Shown here piece by piece: positions 17,015-21,559 of a stretch of 27,217 nucleotides of DNA. The stretch is taken from IMG/VR virus record IMGVR_UViG_3300047550_002074, positions 1-27,217 of that record. The stretch is one strand, 5' to 3'. The position numbers and the translations under genes are program-made. The DNA is from a virus. Within the stretch, counting starts at the first letter, position 1. Every line of letters starts with the position of its first letter. A model generated the notes under the pieces. That model saw nothing but the letters and a program-made list of their open reading frames with translations. It did not search any database and was not told the origin of the DNA.

Positions 17015-18060
17015 TTCTTTTTAATTTGTTCAGAAATCCAATTGTAAGTCTTACGAATTCCTTCTTCAAGAGTTTGTGAATAATCCCATCCAAGTTTTTC
17101 ACGAATTAAATCGTTATTAGAATTACGACCACGAACGCCAAGAGGAGCATCAAGAATATGTTGCTTCTCTACTATTTTACCAGCAACTCTTGCGGCAGTA
17201 TCTACAAGTTGATTGATACTAACCATTTCTTCTGAACCAATATTCACGGGTCCAATAAAGTTGGATTCCATCATTCTGCGGGTTGCTTCGATACATTCAT
17301 CAATATACAAGAAGGAACGAGTTTGTAGACCATCTCCCCACACCTCGATGGTTCCACCTTCCTCTGGAAGGTAAGCAACTTTACGGCAAATTGCCGCAGG
17401 TGCCTTCTCTCTTCCACCTTCCCAAGTTCCTTCTGGTCCAAAGATATTGTGATAGCGAGCAACCCTAACAGAAATACCATAATTCCTATGATAGGCAAAA
17501 TAGAGACGTTCTGAGAAGAGTTTTTCCCAACCATATTCAGAATCTGGATTAGCAGGATAAGCAGACTCTTCACGACAATCTGGATTGTCTGGATCTAATT
17601 GATTATGCTCTGGATACATACACGCTGATCCAGAATAGAAAATTTTGGTTTTATTTACACCTTTGAGATCGTTAAGTTGTCTTTGTGCTTCAAGGACATT
17701 AAGATTGATAGTAACAGAATTATGCATAATATCGGCATCATTTTCGCCGGTAAAAACAAAACCAGCACCACCCATATCTGCAGCGAACTGATAGATTTCA
17801 TCAAAGGGTTGGAGATACTGTGATGCTACAAAATGGTAGAAGTTTCCAAGATACCCCTTAAACCGAATCACCCTTTCAACAAAGTTCATGTCTCTCAGGT
17901 CTCCCTGAATGAACTCATTTGCTTCAGTTTCAGAGAACTCTGGACGCTTAAGATCTACACCACGAACCCAGTAACCTTCTGCTCTCAGTCTTTTTACCAT
18001 ATGGTTTCCAATAAAACCACCAGCACCAAGAACAAGTGCTGTTTTCTTATAATCACTCAT
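17011..18060 (-). CDS. GDP-mannose 3,5-epimerase
   Basis: This 349-residue enzyme converts GDP-D-mannose to GDP-L-galactose (and GDP-L-gulose). GAGGFIG (12-18) binds NAD. ADMGGAGFVFT, the SACMYPE block with C147, the YGWEK block with Y176 and K180, and EGGREKAPAAICRK with K219 reproduce the family almost unchanged. The residues sit two positions after the plant catalytic set (C145, Y174, K178, K217). WGDGLQTRSFLYIDEC and VNIGSEEMVS complete the match. A short insertion (about residues 58-87) precedes QFAADMGG. It is the first gene of the glycan operon, just behind a terminator/promoter element. GDP-mannose itself must come from the host. Confidence 0.95.
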   Translation of the reverse strand: MSDYKKTALVLGAGGFIGNHMVKRLRAEGYWVRGVDLKRPEFSETEANEFIQGDLRDMNFVERVIRFKGYLGNFYHFVASQYLQPFDEIYQFAADMGGAGFVFTGENDADIMHNSVTINLNVLEAQRQLNDLKGVNKTKIFYSGSACMYPEHNQLDPDNPDCREESAYPANPDSEYGWEKLFSERLYFAYHRNYGISVRVARYHNIFGPEGTWEGGREKAPAAICRKVAYLPEEGGTIEVWGDGLQTRSFLYIDECIEATRRMMESNFIGPVNIGSEEMVSINQLVDTAARVAGKIVEKQHILDAPLGVRGRNSNNDLIREKLGWDYSQTLEEGIRKTYNWISEQIKKK

Positions 18061-18086
18061 AGATGAATAATTTACTCTTAGTATAT

Positions 18087-18115
18087 ATTATACTAAAAAG
18101 GGTGGGTTTATGCAA
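18087..18115 (-). promoter_or_regulatory. Promoter of the glycan operon
   Basis: TATAAT (18087-18092) lies 17 bp downstream of TTGCAT (18110-18115), which sits in the loop and upper stem of the terminator before it. Only three of six -35 bases match the consensus, but the -10 is perfect and the spacer exact. It is positioned to start the 19-gene operon whose first codon is at 18060. Confidence 0.6.
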
Positions 18116-18123
18116 CCCACCCT
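18094..18123 (-). terminator. Intrinsic terminator before the glycan operon
   Basis: A perfect 10-bp stem, AGGGTGGGTT (18099-18108) with AACCCACCCT (18114-18123), has a 5-nt loop. On the minus strand it is followed by TTTTTAG. It should stop transcripts coming from the tRNA and accessory region. Confidence 0.9.
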
Positions 18124-18129
18124 ATGTGC

Positions 18130-18228
18130 TCAGGCTCGCCACCAATTCTTTGACTGGAAATTGGAAACCAGGCGGAGAAAGAATTCCCCATCCGCACCAC
18201 TTGCTCTTGAGAGAAGCAAGAAACTCAT
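18130..18228 (-). CDS. Possible 32-aa peptide, or part of a structured RNA
   Basis: A 32-codon frame starts at ATG 18228 and ends NWWRA-stop. A four-codon frame just before it (MTLL) has GGAG 7 nt upstream of its ATG and ends in an ATGA overlap with this start, a leader-type arrangement. The same DNA folds into hairpins (CTTGCT/AGCAAG, GCGGA/TCCGC, CCAATT/AATTGG) and runs into the strong terminator at 18094-18123. A noncoding RNA of about 150 nt is therefore an equally good reading. Confidence 0.4.
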   Translation of the reverse strand: MSFLLLSRASGADGEFFLRLVSNFQSKNWWRA

Positions 18229-18253
18229 AATAGGGTCATTTTTGACTCCACCA

Positions 18254-18273
18254 CTCAGTTTTAACTAACTGAG
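18254..18273 (-). other. Hairpin across the stop codon of the small membrane-protein gene
   Basis: CTCAGTT (18254-18260) pairs perfectly with AACTGAG (18267-18273) around a 6-nt loop that contains the TAA stop of the neighbouring gene. No T run follows on the minus strand, so it is probably an mRNA-stabilising or processing hairpin rather than a terminator. Confidence 0.55.
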
Positions 18274-18488
18274 AAAAGTTGTACTACTTTTGATATCTCG
18301 GAAATACCAAAGAAAGCACACAGGAATAATACATCCCAAAGTTTAAGTTTAATAGCAAAAGGTACTGTGAGTAATCCCCCAACAACTTTTAACATTAAAC
18401 CGTATTTAAAATCTCCCCATAACATAGTTTGATAACCAATTATGAGGAGAAGGTTTCCAAGATATCTTAAGATACTTGTCTTGGACAT
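18261..18488 (-). CDS. Small membrane protein, 75 aa
   Basis: This 75-residue hydrophobic protein has two or three membrane helices: about residues 8-24 (LRYLGNLLLIIGYQTML), 28-45 (KYGLMLKVVGGLLTVPF) and 48-62 (KLWDVLFLCAFFGIS). Positively charged residues flank the first and second helices. It would sit in the host inner or thylakoid membrane. GGGAG lies about 12 nt before the ATG. I recognise no family. Confidence 0.72.
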   Translation of the reverse strand: MSKTSILRYLGNLLLIIGYQTMLWGDFKYGLMLKVVGGLLTVPFAIKLKLWDVLFLCAFFGISEISKVVQLFSVS

Positions 18489-18535
18489 AAGGGGTTTGCT
18501 CCCGACCAGTACTTTTAAAGTCTCTCCGTGACTAT

Positions 18536-18769
18536 TTAATCATCTTTTACATAACAAGGAACACGATCTGGATCTAACCAACGACAATATTGATGATCTT
18601 CCATAGCAGTTAAACACTGCATTTGATTATCAAACAAATAAATGTCGTACCAGCGTTTTGTATAGTAATTCTGCTTTTGCAGACGATAATCTGGTTTACC
18701 ATTTATCTCAAGAATACCTGCTTCTATAAAGCGATATCCTTCTCGTTCAAGAAGAACTTTAGTCTTCAT
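18536..18769 (-). CDS. Hypothetical protein, 77 aa
   Basis: This 77-residue soluble protein is rich in Tyr, Trp and charged residues (YRLQKQNYYTKRWYDIYLF, EDHQYCRWLDPDRVPCY). The strand-like first half (EREGYRFIEAGILEING) suggests a small beta fold. Its ATG overlaps the stop of the gene before it (ATGA at 18766-18769), so the two are co-translated. The family is unknown to me. Confidence 0.72.
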   Translation of the reverse strand: MKTKVLLEREGYRFIEAGILEINGKPDYRLQKQNYYTKRWYDIYLFDNQMQCLTAMEDHQYCRWLDPDRVPCYVKDD

Positions 18770-18981
18770 GCAACCTCAACAGACTCAAGATCAGCAGCGA
18801 CATATTCCATAAGCATTTCATAATCATCCAGAGGATCACCAGAAAATACCACACCTTCGTTTTCATAGTAACGACGAACCTTTTTGTAGAGTTTCGGATT
18901 CTTTACATCAAGGTAGAATTCGCCATTTGCTGCACCACGAAGGGTTTGAACGTCTTTCTTGAATTTAGAAGTGAGAGTCAT
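18766..18981 (-). CDS. Hypothetical protein, 71 aa
   Basis: This 71-residue protein starts at ATG 18981. The open frame continues upstream to 19080, but that stretch runs through a promoter and into a tRNA, so the longer form is rejected. It has a basic N-terminus (MTLTSKFKKDVQTLRG), a central DVKNPKLYKKVRRYYENEG helix and an acidic C-terminus (GDPLDDYEMLMEYVAADLES). It has its own sigma70 promoter (19004-19032) and is followed by two coupled small genes. No function can be assigned. Confidence 0.75.
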   Translation of the reverse strand: MTLTSKFKKDVQTLRGAANGEFYLDVKNPKLYKKVRRYYENEGVVFSGDPLDDYEMLMEYVAADLESVEVA

Positions 18982-19003
18982 TGTTTTGATTGTTGACCTT
19001 AGT

Positions 19004-19032
19004 ATTATAGAGAAGTGATGTTTGAAAGTCAA
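19004..19032 (-). promoter_or_regulatory. sigma70 promoter of the 71-aa gene
   Basis: TTGACT (19027-19032), a 17-bp spacer and a perfect TATAAT (19004-19009), read on the minus strand. It lies between tRNA-CAU and the ATG at 18981. Confidence 0.85.
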
Positions 19033-19057
19033 GTAGGACGCTTTAGTAAGCGTCCAG

Positions 19058-19130
19058 TGCTCCTTGCGTGGATCGAACACGCCTCAGGCGAATTATGAGT
19101 TCGCTGCATTCACCAGATTGCTAAAGGAGC
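19058..19130 (-). tRNA. tRNA with CAU anticodon (elongator Met, or Ile2)
   Basis: This 73-nt gene folds as a full cloverleaf. The acceptor is GCTCCTT/AAGGAGC, the D stem GCA/TGC, the anticodon arm GCGAA-CTCATAA-TTCGC, and the T arm GCGTG-TTCGATC-CACGC, with discriminator A. No CCA is encoded. The first pair is G-C and the anticodon stem lacks three G-C pairs, so it is not an initiator. A lysidine-modified Ile2 tRNA cannot be excluded by sequence. Confidence 0.92.
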
Positions 19131-19134
19131 AAGG

Positions 19135-19222
19135 TACGAGTGGATGGATTCGAACCATCTCAAAGCCGCTAATCTGGCGGAAAAGGTTTATAAGACCTCT
19201 CTGACTACCAAGTCTCACTCGC
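19135..19222 (-). tRNA. Class II tRNA-like gene, anticodon loop reads UAU (isotype uncertain)
   Basis: This 88-nt gene lies 4 nt upstream of tRNA-CAU. It has acceptor GCGAGTG/CACTCGT, an ideal T arm (GATGG-TTCGAAT-CCATC) and a long variable arm (CCGC/GCGG). Long variable arms belong to Leu, Ser or Tyr tRNAs, but the 7-nt anticodon loop CTTATAA gives UAU (Ile). The D arm is short and the normal U8 is A. It may be an altered Leu/Ser tRNA or a decaying one. Confidence 0.65.
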
Positions 19223-19236
19223 TTAAAACCAGATCT

Positions 19237-19265
19237 ATTGTAGAGGACCTGGAACCCTTTGTCAA
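19237..19265 (-). promoter_or_regulatory. sigma70 promoter of the two-tRNA block
   Basis: TTGACA (19260-19265), 17-bp spacer, TACAAT (19237-19242), read on the minus strand and ending 14 bp before the class II tRNA. The -35 contains the TGA stop codon of the Phd-like gene. Confidence 0.87.
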
Positions 19266-19492
19266 GAACCTTCTTCGTGGTCTGTGTGTATTCGTATGAG
19301 TTCGTCACTCATACCAGATTCTTGAAATACTTGCACCACTTCGTTATATGGTACTATTACTGCATTTCCATGCTCACTTTTTATGATAAATGATTCTCCA
19401 CTTTCAACTCTATTCATAAGATTGTCAAAATCTGCCTGAAATTCTTCAATTGTAAACGTTGTAAGATCGTCAATTTCCTGATTCATTTTCAT
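19262..19492 (-). CDS. Phd/YefM-family antitoxin-like protein
   Basis: This 76-residue protein matches the Phd/YefM antitoxin pattern: FTIEEFQADFDNLMNRVESGESFIIKSEHGNAVIVPYNEV (residues 13-52). The VESGESFII and HGNAVIVPY pieces are the dimerisation and DNA-binding beta elements. The C-terminal tail (SGMSDELIRIHTDHEEGS) would be the toxin-neutralising part. No toxin gene (Doc, RelE or similar) lies beside it; the neighbours are tRNAs. A phage protein of this kind could neutralise a host toxin or act as a repressor. The stop is embedded in the promoter of the downstream tRNAs. Confidence 0.78.
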   Translation of the reverse strand: MKMNQEIDDLTTFTIEEFQADFDNLMNRVESGESFIIKSEHGNAVIVPYNEVVQVFQESGMSDELIRIHTDHEEGS

Positions 19493-19509
19493 AAAGTGAG
19501 ATTTATGAG

Positions 19510-19585
19510 TCGGAGTATTCGGATTTGAACCGAAATTATTCCTGCTCCCAAAGCAGGTGCCATGACCAAGTTAGGCGATACTCCG
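19510..19585 (-). tRNA. tRNA-Pro (UGG)
   Basis: 76 nt. Acceptor CGGAGTA/TACTCCG, anticodon arm CTGCT-TTGG in the loop TTTGGGA, T arm TTCGG-TTCAAAT-CCGAA, discriminator A. It begins at the very base after the stop codon of the 39-aa gene upstream and has a perfect consensus promoter inside that gene. Confidence 0.93.
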
Positions 19586-19705
19586 TTACTTTTCCTTCGT
19601 TGAATGTACAATCATTATACCCATTGCTGGAGCGATTGTCAAGAGGCAACCAATGACGAATAAAGACACTTGGTTGGTCAGAAGGAACTCTACAAATTTT
19701 ATCAT
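19586..19705 (-). CDS. 39-aa single-pass membrane protein
   Basis: This frame of 39 codons starts at ATG 19705, overlapping the previous stop as ATGA, and ends in TAA exactly one base before tRNA-Pro. It encodes a hydrophobic helix (VSLFVIGCLLTIAPAMGIMIV, roughly residues 13-33) with a charged tail HSTKEK. The promoter of tRNA-Pro lies inside its sequence. The tight coupling and clean membrane profile support it as real; function unknown. Confidence 0.62.
   Translation of the reverse strand: MIKFVEFLLTNQVSLFVIGCLLTIAPAMGIMIVHSTKEK
19614..19642 (-). promoter_or_regulatory. Perfect sigma70 promoter of tRNA-Pro
   Basis: TTGACA (19637-19642), 17-bp spacer, TATAAT (19614-19619): a 12/12 consensus match, placed within the small membrane-protein gene and directly before tRNA-Pro. 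Confidence 0.9.
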
Positions 19706-19791
19706 GATGGATAAGCGTGTGTCAAGGCCCAAATAATTAAATAACCAATAACTCCAAAGATTGTTATTGCAGTATATATGGTATTACTCAT
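19702..19791 (-). CDS. 29-aa single-pass membrane peptide
   Basis: This frame of 29 codons starts at ATG 19791, 5 nt after the TAA of the preceding gene, with AAGAAG as a weak ribosome site. It is nearly all one membrane helix (IYTAITIFGVIGYLIIWAL). It ends in TGA overlapping the next ATG. Three consecutive coupled small membrane genes (19586-19997) suggest a unit acting at the host membrane. Confidence 0.6.
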   Translation of the reverse strand: MSNTIYTAITIFGVIGYLIIWALTHAYPS

Positions 19792-19796
19792 CTTCT

Positions 19797-19997
19797 TTAA
19801 TTTAAAGTAATTTTAAGAAAAGGAAGTAGTGGAGGAATAACTCCAATCAGTCTTAATAGTCCTTCAGCAAATAAAGCAAGAACCACCCAACCGACGCACA
19901 TGCTAATGATAGAAGCATTACGGTTGTGTCGTCGTATTGCTGCATCGATCATCTCCTGAACTTCAGAACGTGTAATAAATTCGTCTTGAGGTTCCAT
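19797..19997 (-). CDS. Small membrane protein, 66 aa
   Basis: The 66-residue protein starts at ATG 19997, which shares one base with the upstream stop (TGATG); a GTG one codon earlier is less likely. A charged N-terminus (EPQDEFITRSEVQEMIDAAIRRHNR) is followed by one or two hydrophobic helices (IISMCVGWVVLALFAEGLL, LIGVIPPLLPFLKI). The amphipathic head before a membrane anchor suggests a cytoplasmic domain tethered to the membrane. No family recognised. Confidence 0.72.
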   Translation of the reverse strand: MEPQDEFITRSEVQEMIDAAIRRHNRNASIISMCVGWVVLALFAEGLLRLIGVIPPLLPFLKITLN

Positions 19998-20146
19998 CAC
20001 TTTTCATCTCCAAGAAATTTAGCAAGAGGATCAACTCTTGTTTTTACAATTTCAATTGCTCTTTTATAGAACATATTATCTGTATTACCAGACTTTTCAA
20101 ATGTTTCCTTTATACGGACCCAATTATTATAGGTATGTTGGTCCAT
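19997..20146 (-). CDS. Hypothetical protein, 49 aa
   Basis: A 49-codon frame runs from ATG 20146 (opening MDQHTYNNWVRIKETF) to TGA, ending one base into the next gene's ATG. The protein is helical and charged: a central KRAIEIVKTRVDPLAKF and tail LGDEK. A possible promoter lies upstream (TTGACG, near 20197, with TAGTAT 16 bp on). Translational coupling and a plausible soluble sequence support it. Function unknown. Confidence 0.65.
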   Translation of the reverse strand: MDQHTYNNWVRIKETFEKSGNTDNMFYKRAIEIVKTRVDPLAKFLGDEK

Positions 20147-20261
20147 AAGTTTTGAATGATAGTACTACTATATACTATCCACAGAACTTTCATCGTCAAC
20201 ATTTGGTGTTGAATTCTTAACACTGCTGAAGAGATTGTTAAATTTGTAACTTAACTTAAAA

Positions 20262-20346
20262 CGGAAAGGAGAGGATTCGAACCTCCGGATGCTCTCACAT
20301 CGACTGTTTTCAAGACAGTTGCCTTAAACCACTCGGCCACCTTTCC
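20262..20346 (-). tRNA. tRNA-Ser (UGA)
   Basis: 85-nt class II tRNA. Acceptor GGAAAGG/CCTTTCC, anticodon arm ACTGT-CTTGAAA-ACAGT, long variable arm, T arm GGAGG-TTCGAAT-CCTCT (one G-T pair), discriminator G. No CCA encoded. Confidence 0.94.
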
Positions 20347-20351
20347 AATGA

Positions 20352-20368
20352 GAGGTTCAGCGAACCTC
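20352..20368 (-). other. Hairpin at the end of the Zn-ribbon-like gene
   Basis: GAGGTTC/GAACCTC, a perfect 7-bp stem with a 3-nt loop, spans the TGA stop of the gene at 20357 and ends 5 nt before tRNA-Ser. No T run follows. It may define the mRNA 3' end or guide tRNA processing. Confidence 0.5.
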
Positions 20369-20608
20369 AAAATCCAAACGACGAACTTTACGTTGTCTAC
20401 GTGCTTCCTGCCAAGCAATATCTTGAGAGGTCAGTATGTTTGTTTTTGAATTTTCTTTTAAAGAGTTTAACATAACAATACGGGATAAGTCAAGTGCTGA
20501 AATCTTATCTCCGCGAATTGTTGCCATATTTGGACATCCACAACTTACTGTTTTTGAATGATGTCCTGTTAATTCTCTATTACAGTCTTTGCATCTTATT
20601 GATAACAT
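20357..20608 (-). CDS. Small protein with putative zinc ribbon, 83 aa
   Basis: This 83-residue protein has cysteines at 6, 9, 23 and 25 (CKDC, then CGC) in the first third, consistent with a four-cysteine zinc ribbon. The remainder (ISALDLSRIVMLNSL, then a basic EARRQRKVRRLDFEVR tail) is helical and could bind nucleic acid. It starts at ATG 20608, 15 nt after the Dps stop, with AGGAT upstream. Its stop lies in a hairpin before tRNA-Ser. Role unknown; a regulator or RNA-binding protein would fit. Confidence 0.75.
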   Translation of the reverse strand: MLSIRCKDCNRELTGHHSKTVSCGCPNMATIRGDKISALDLSRIVMLNSLKENSKTNILTSQDIAWQEARRQRKVRRLDFEVR

Positions 20609-20623
20609 TGTTCTTCATCCTAT

Positions 20624-21058
20624 TCATTGTAGGTGTGATCTTAACATCCAAATAAATTTACCGTGCGATTCCATTAAATCTTGAACTAAATTAGCAGTAG
20701 CATATGACTTTTGTTCTTCTGCTTCTTCTGAGATTTCTACCATCAACTCACAAAACTTTTCGTTGTTTTCAAGAAGTTCTTGAAGCATTTCCTTTGCTCC
20801 TGTCGAACTTGCTGCCTCTTTAATTTGAGTTACCTCAAGCATTCTGGAGAGAGAACTGAGAGGTTTTACATTTAAGTATCTCATATGTTCTGAGAGACGG
20901 TCAATCTCTTCAAACATAGTTTCATACTGACCACCAAAGAGTTGATGAAGTTGAGTGAAATCTTCACCAACAACATTCCAATGAAATGCCCAAGTTTTAT
21001 GGAATAAAACAAAAAGTGATGACTGAGCATCACTGAGTAATTTATACAGTTTTTCCAT
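20624..21058 (-). CDS. dps: Dps-like ferritin (DNA protection during starvation)
   Basis: This 144-residue Dps family protein is a four-helix ferritin fold that normally assembles into a 12-mer storing iron and protecting DNA from peroxide. The ferroxidase residues at subunit interfaces can be placed on the E. coli spacing: H26 (H51), H38 (H63), D53 (D78) and E57 (E82). The position of D67 is G42, a change at a metal ligand. FHWNVVGEDFTQLHQLF is the most diagnostic stretch. No basic N-terminal tail is present, so non-specific DNA binding may be weak. An AAGAG ribosome site and a late-promoter-like GATAAATA (21075-21082) lie upstream. Confidence 0.9.
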   Translation of the reverse strand: MEKLYKLLSDAQSSLFVLFHKTWAFHWNVVGEDFTQLHQLFGGQYETMFEEIDRLSEHMRYLNVKPLSSLSRMLEVTQIKEAASSTGAKEMLQELLENNEKFCELMVEISEEAEEQKSYATANLVQDLMESHGKFIWMLRSHLQ

Positions 21059-21074
21059 TATACTCTTTTATTTT

Positions 21075-21082
21075 TATTTATC
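21075..21082 (-). promoter_or_regulatory. Possible T4-type late promoter before dps
   Basis: GATAAATA on the minus strand fits the NATAAATA late-promoter element of T4-like cyanophages and is 16 bp before the dps ATG. An 8-bp AT-rich match alone is weak evidence. Confidence 0.35.
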
Positions 21083-21085
21083 AAG

Positions 21086-21158
21086 TGGGCAATCACGGAT
21101 TTGAACCGTGGACTTTCTGCGTGTAAAGCAGACACTCTGACCGCTGAGTTAATCGCCC
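21086..21158 (-). tRNA. tRNA-Val (UAC)
   Basis: 73 nt. Acceptor GGGCGAT/ATTGCCC, anticodon arm CTGCT-TTACAC in the loop, T arm CACGG-TTCAAAT-CCGTG, discriminator A. Confidence 0.93.
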
Positions 21159-21162
21159 TTAA

Positions 21163-21223
21163 GGGTGGTAGGTATTCCCACTCGCATGTTGAGAAGGTAA
21201 TTAACCGTCAACCGCGACCACCC
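21163..21223 (-). ncRNA. 61-nt tRNA-like element between tRNA-Val and tRNA-Asn
   Basis: The ends pair perfectly (GGGTGGT with ACCACCC). A D-arm-like hairpin follows (GGT, loop with GACGGTTAAT, ACC), then a short CTC/GAG hairpin whose loop AACATGC contains CAU. Only about ten bases remain where a T arm should be. It lies 2-4 nt from a tRNA on each side. It could be a decayed tRNA or a processed small RNA. Confidence 0.45.
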
Positions 21224-21225
21224 AA

Positions 21226-21297
21226 CTCCACAACCTGGATTCGAACCAGGGACCAAGTGATTAACAGTCACCGACTCTACCGCTGAGCTATTGTGGA
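21226..21297 (-). tRNA. tRNA-Asn (GUU)
   Basis: 72 nt. Acceptor TCCACAA/TTGTGGA, D arm GCTC/GAGT, anticodon arm GTGAC-TGTTAAT-CAC, T arm CCTGG-TTCGAAT-CCAGG, discriminator G. Its first ten bases overlap the end of the 59-aa gene. Confidence 0.93.
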
Positions 21298-21467
21298 TTA
21301 CTTTTTTCTTCCTTATAAAGTTTGAAGTAAAGTTTATAATAACGTTTCTTCATTTCATCAATTGTATTCATATCATCTTCAAAACCCATATACTTGGTGA
21401 AGATATAGCAACCTTCTAATTCACTTAGAAGTCTTGCGATATTTATAGAATTAATTTCAACTTCCAT
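21288..21467 (-). CDS. Hypothetical protein, 59 aa, overlapping tRNA-Asn
   Basis: The 59-residue protein starts at ATG 21467; the open frame extends to 21641 only by reading through two tRNA genes, so that extension is rejected. It is helical and charged (NSINIARLLSELEGCYIFTKYMGF, MKKRYYKLYFKLYKEEKS). The last codons and TAG stop lie in the acceptor and D stem of tRNA-Asn. An exact CTATAAATA late-promoter-like match occurs inside the gene (21440-21448 on the minus strand). Function unknown. Confidence 0.65.
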   Translation of the reverse strand: MEVEINSINIARLLSELEGCYIFTKYMGFEDDMNTIDEMKKRYYKLYFKLYKEEKSNPQ

Positions 21468-21484
21468 AAGAAAAAAGTAAGTGT

Positions 21485-21557
21485 ACCTCTGGCTGGGAAT
21501 CGAACCCAGTTTCCATGTGTGTTGTCCACCCGTCCTTACCAATAGACTACGCAGAGG
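21485..21557 (-). tRNA. tRNA-like gene with irregular anticodon arm (isotype uncertain)
   Basis: 73 nt. The T arm (CTGGG-TTCGATT-CCCAG), the D loop with TTGGTA, and six of seven acceptor pairs (CCTCTGC/CCAGAGG) are sound. The anticodon stem has only three standard pairs plus a wobble, and the loop GACAACA lacks the invariant U33. No isotype can be trusted; a pseudo-tRNA is likely. Confidence 0.6.
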
Positions 21558-21559
21558 AA

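Noticed and set aside
18982-19080. N-terminal extension of the 71-aa gene to 104 residues
   Set aside because: It would cross a sigma70 promoter and enter tRNA-CAU.
19093-19308. A 71-codon minus-strand frame over the two-tRNA block
   Set aside because: It runs through the class II tRNA and its promoter; the translation has no sensible start or motif.
19675-19725. A further TTGACA within the 29-aa membrane gene
   Set aside because: No good -10 lies at 16-18 bp; the nearest AT-rich hexamer matches poorly.
21440-21448. CTATAAATA, an exact T4-type late-promoter match inside the 59-aa gene
   Set aside because: A short AT-rich match within a coding region can occur by chance. It may serve tRNA-Asn, tRNA-Val and dps, but nothing else supports it.
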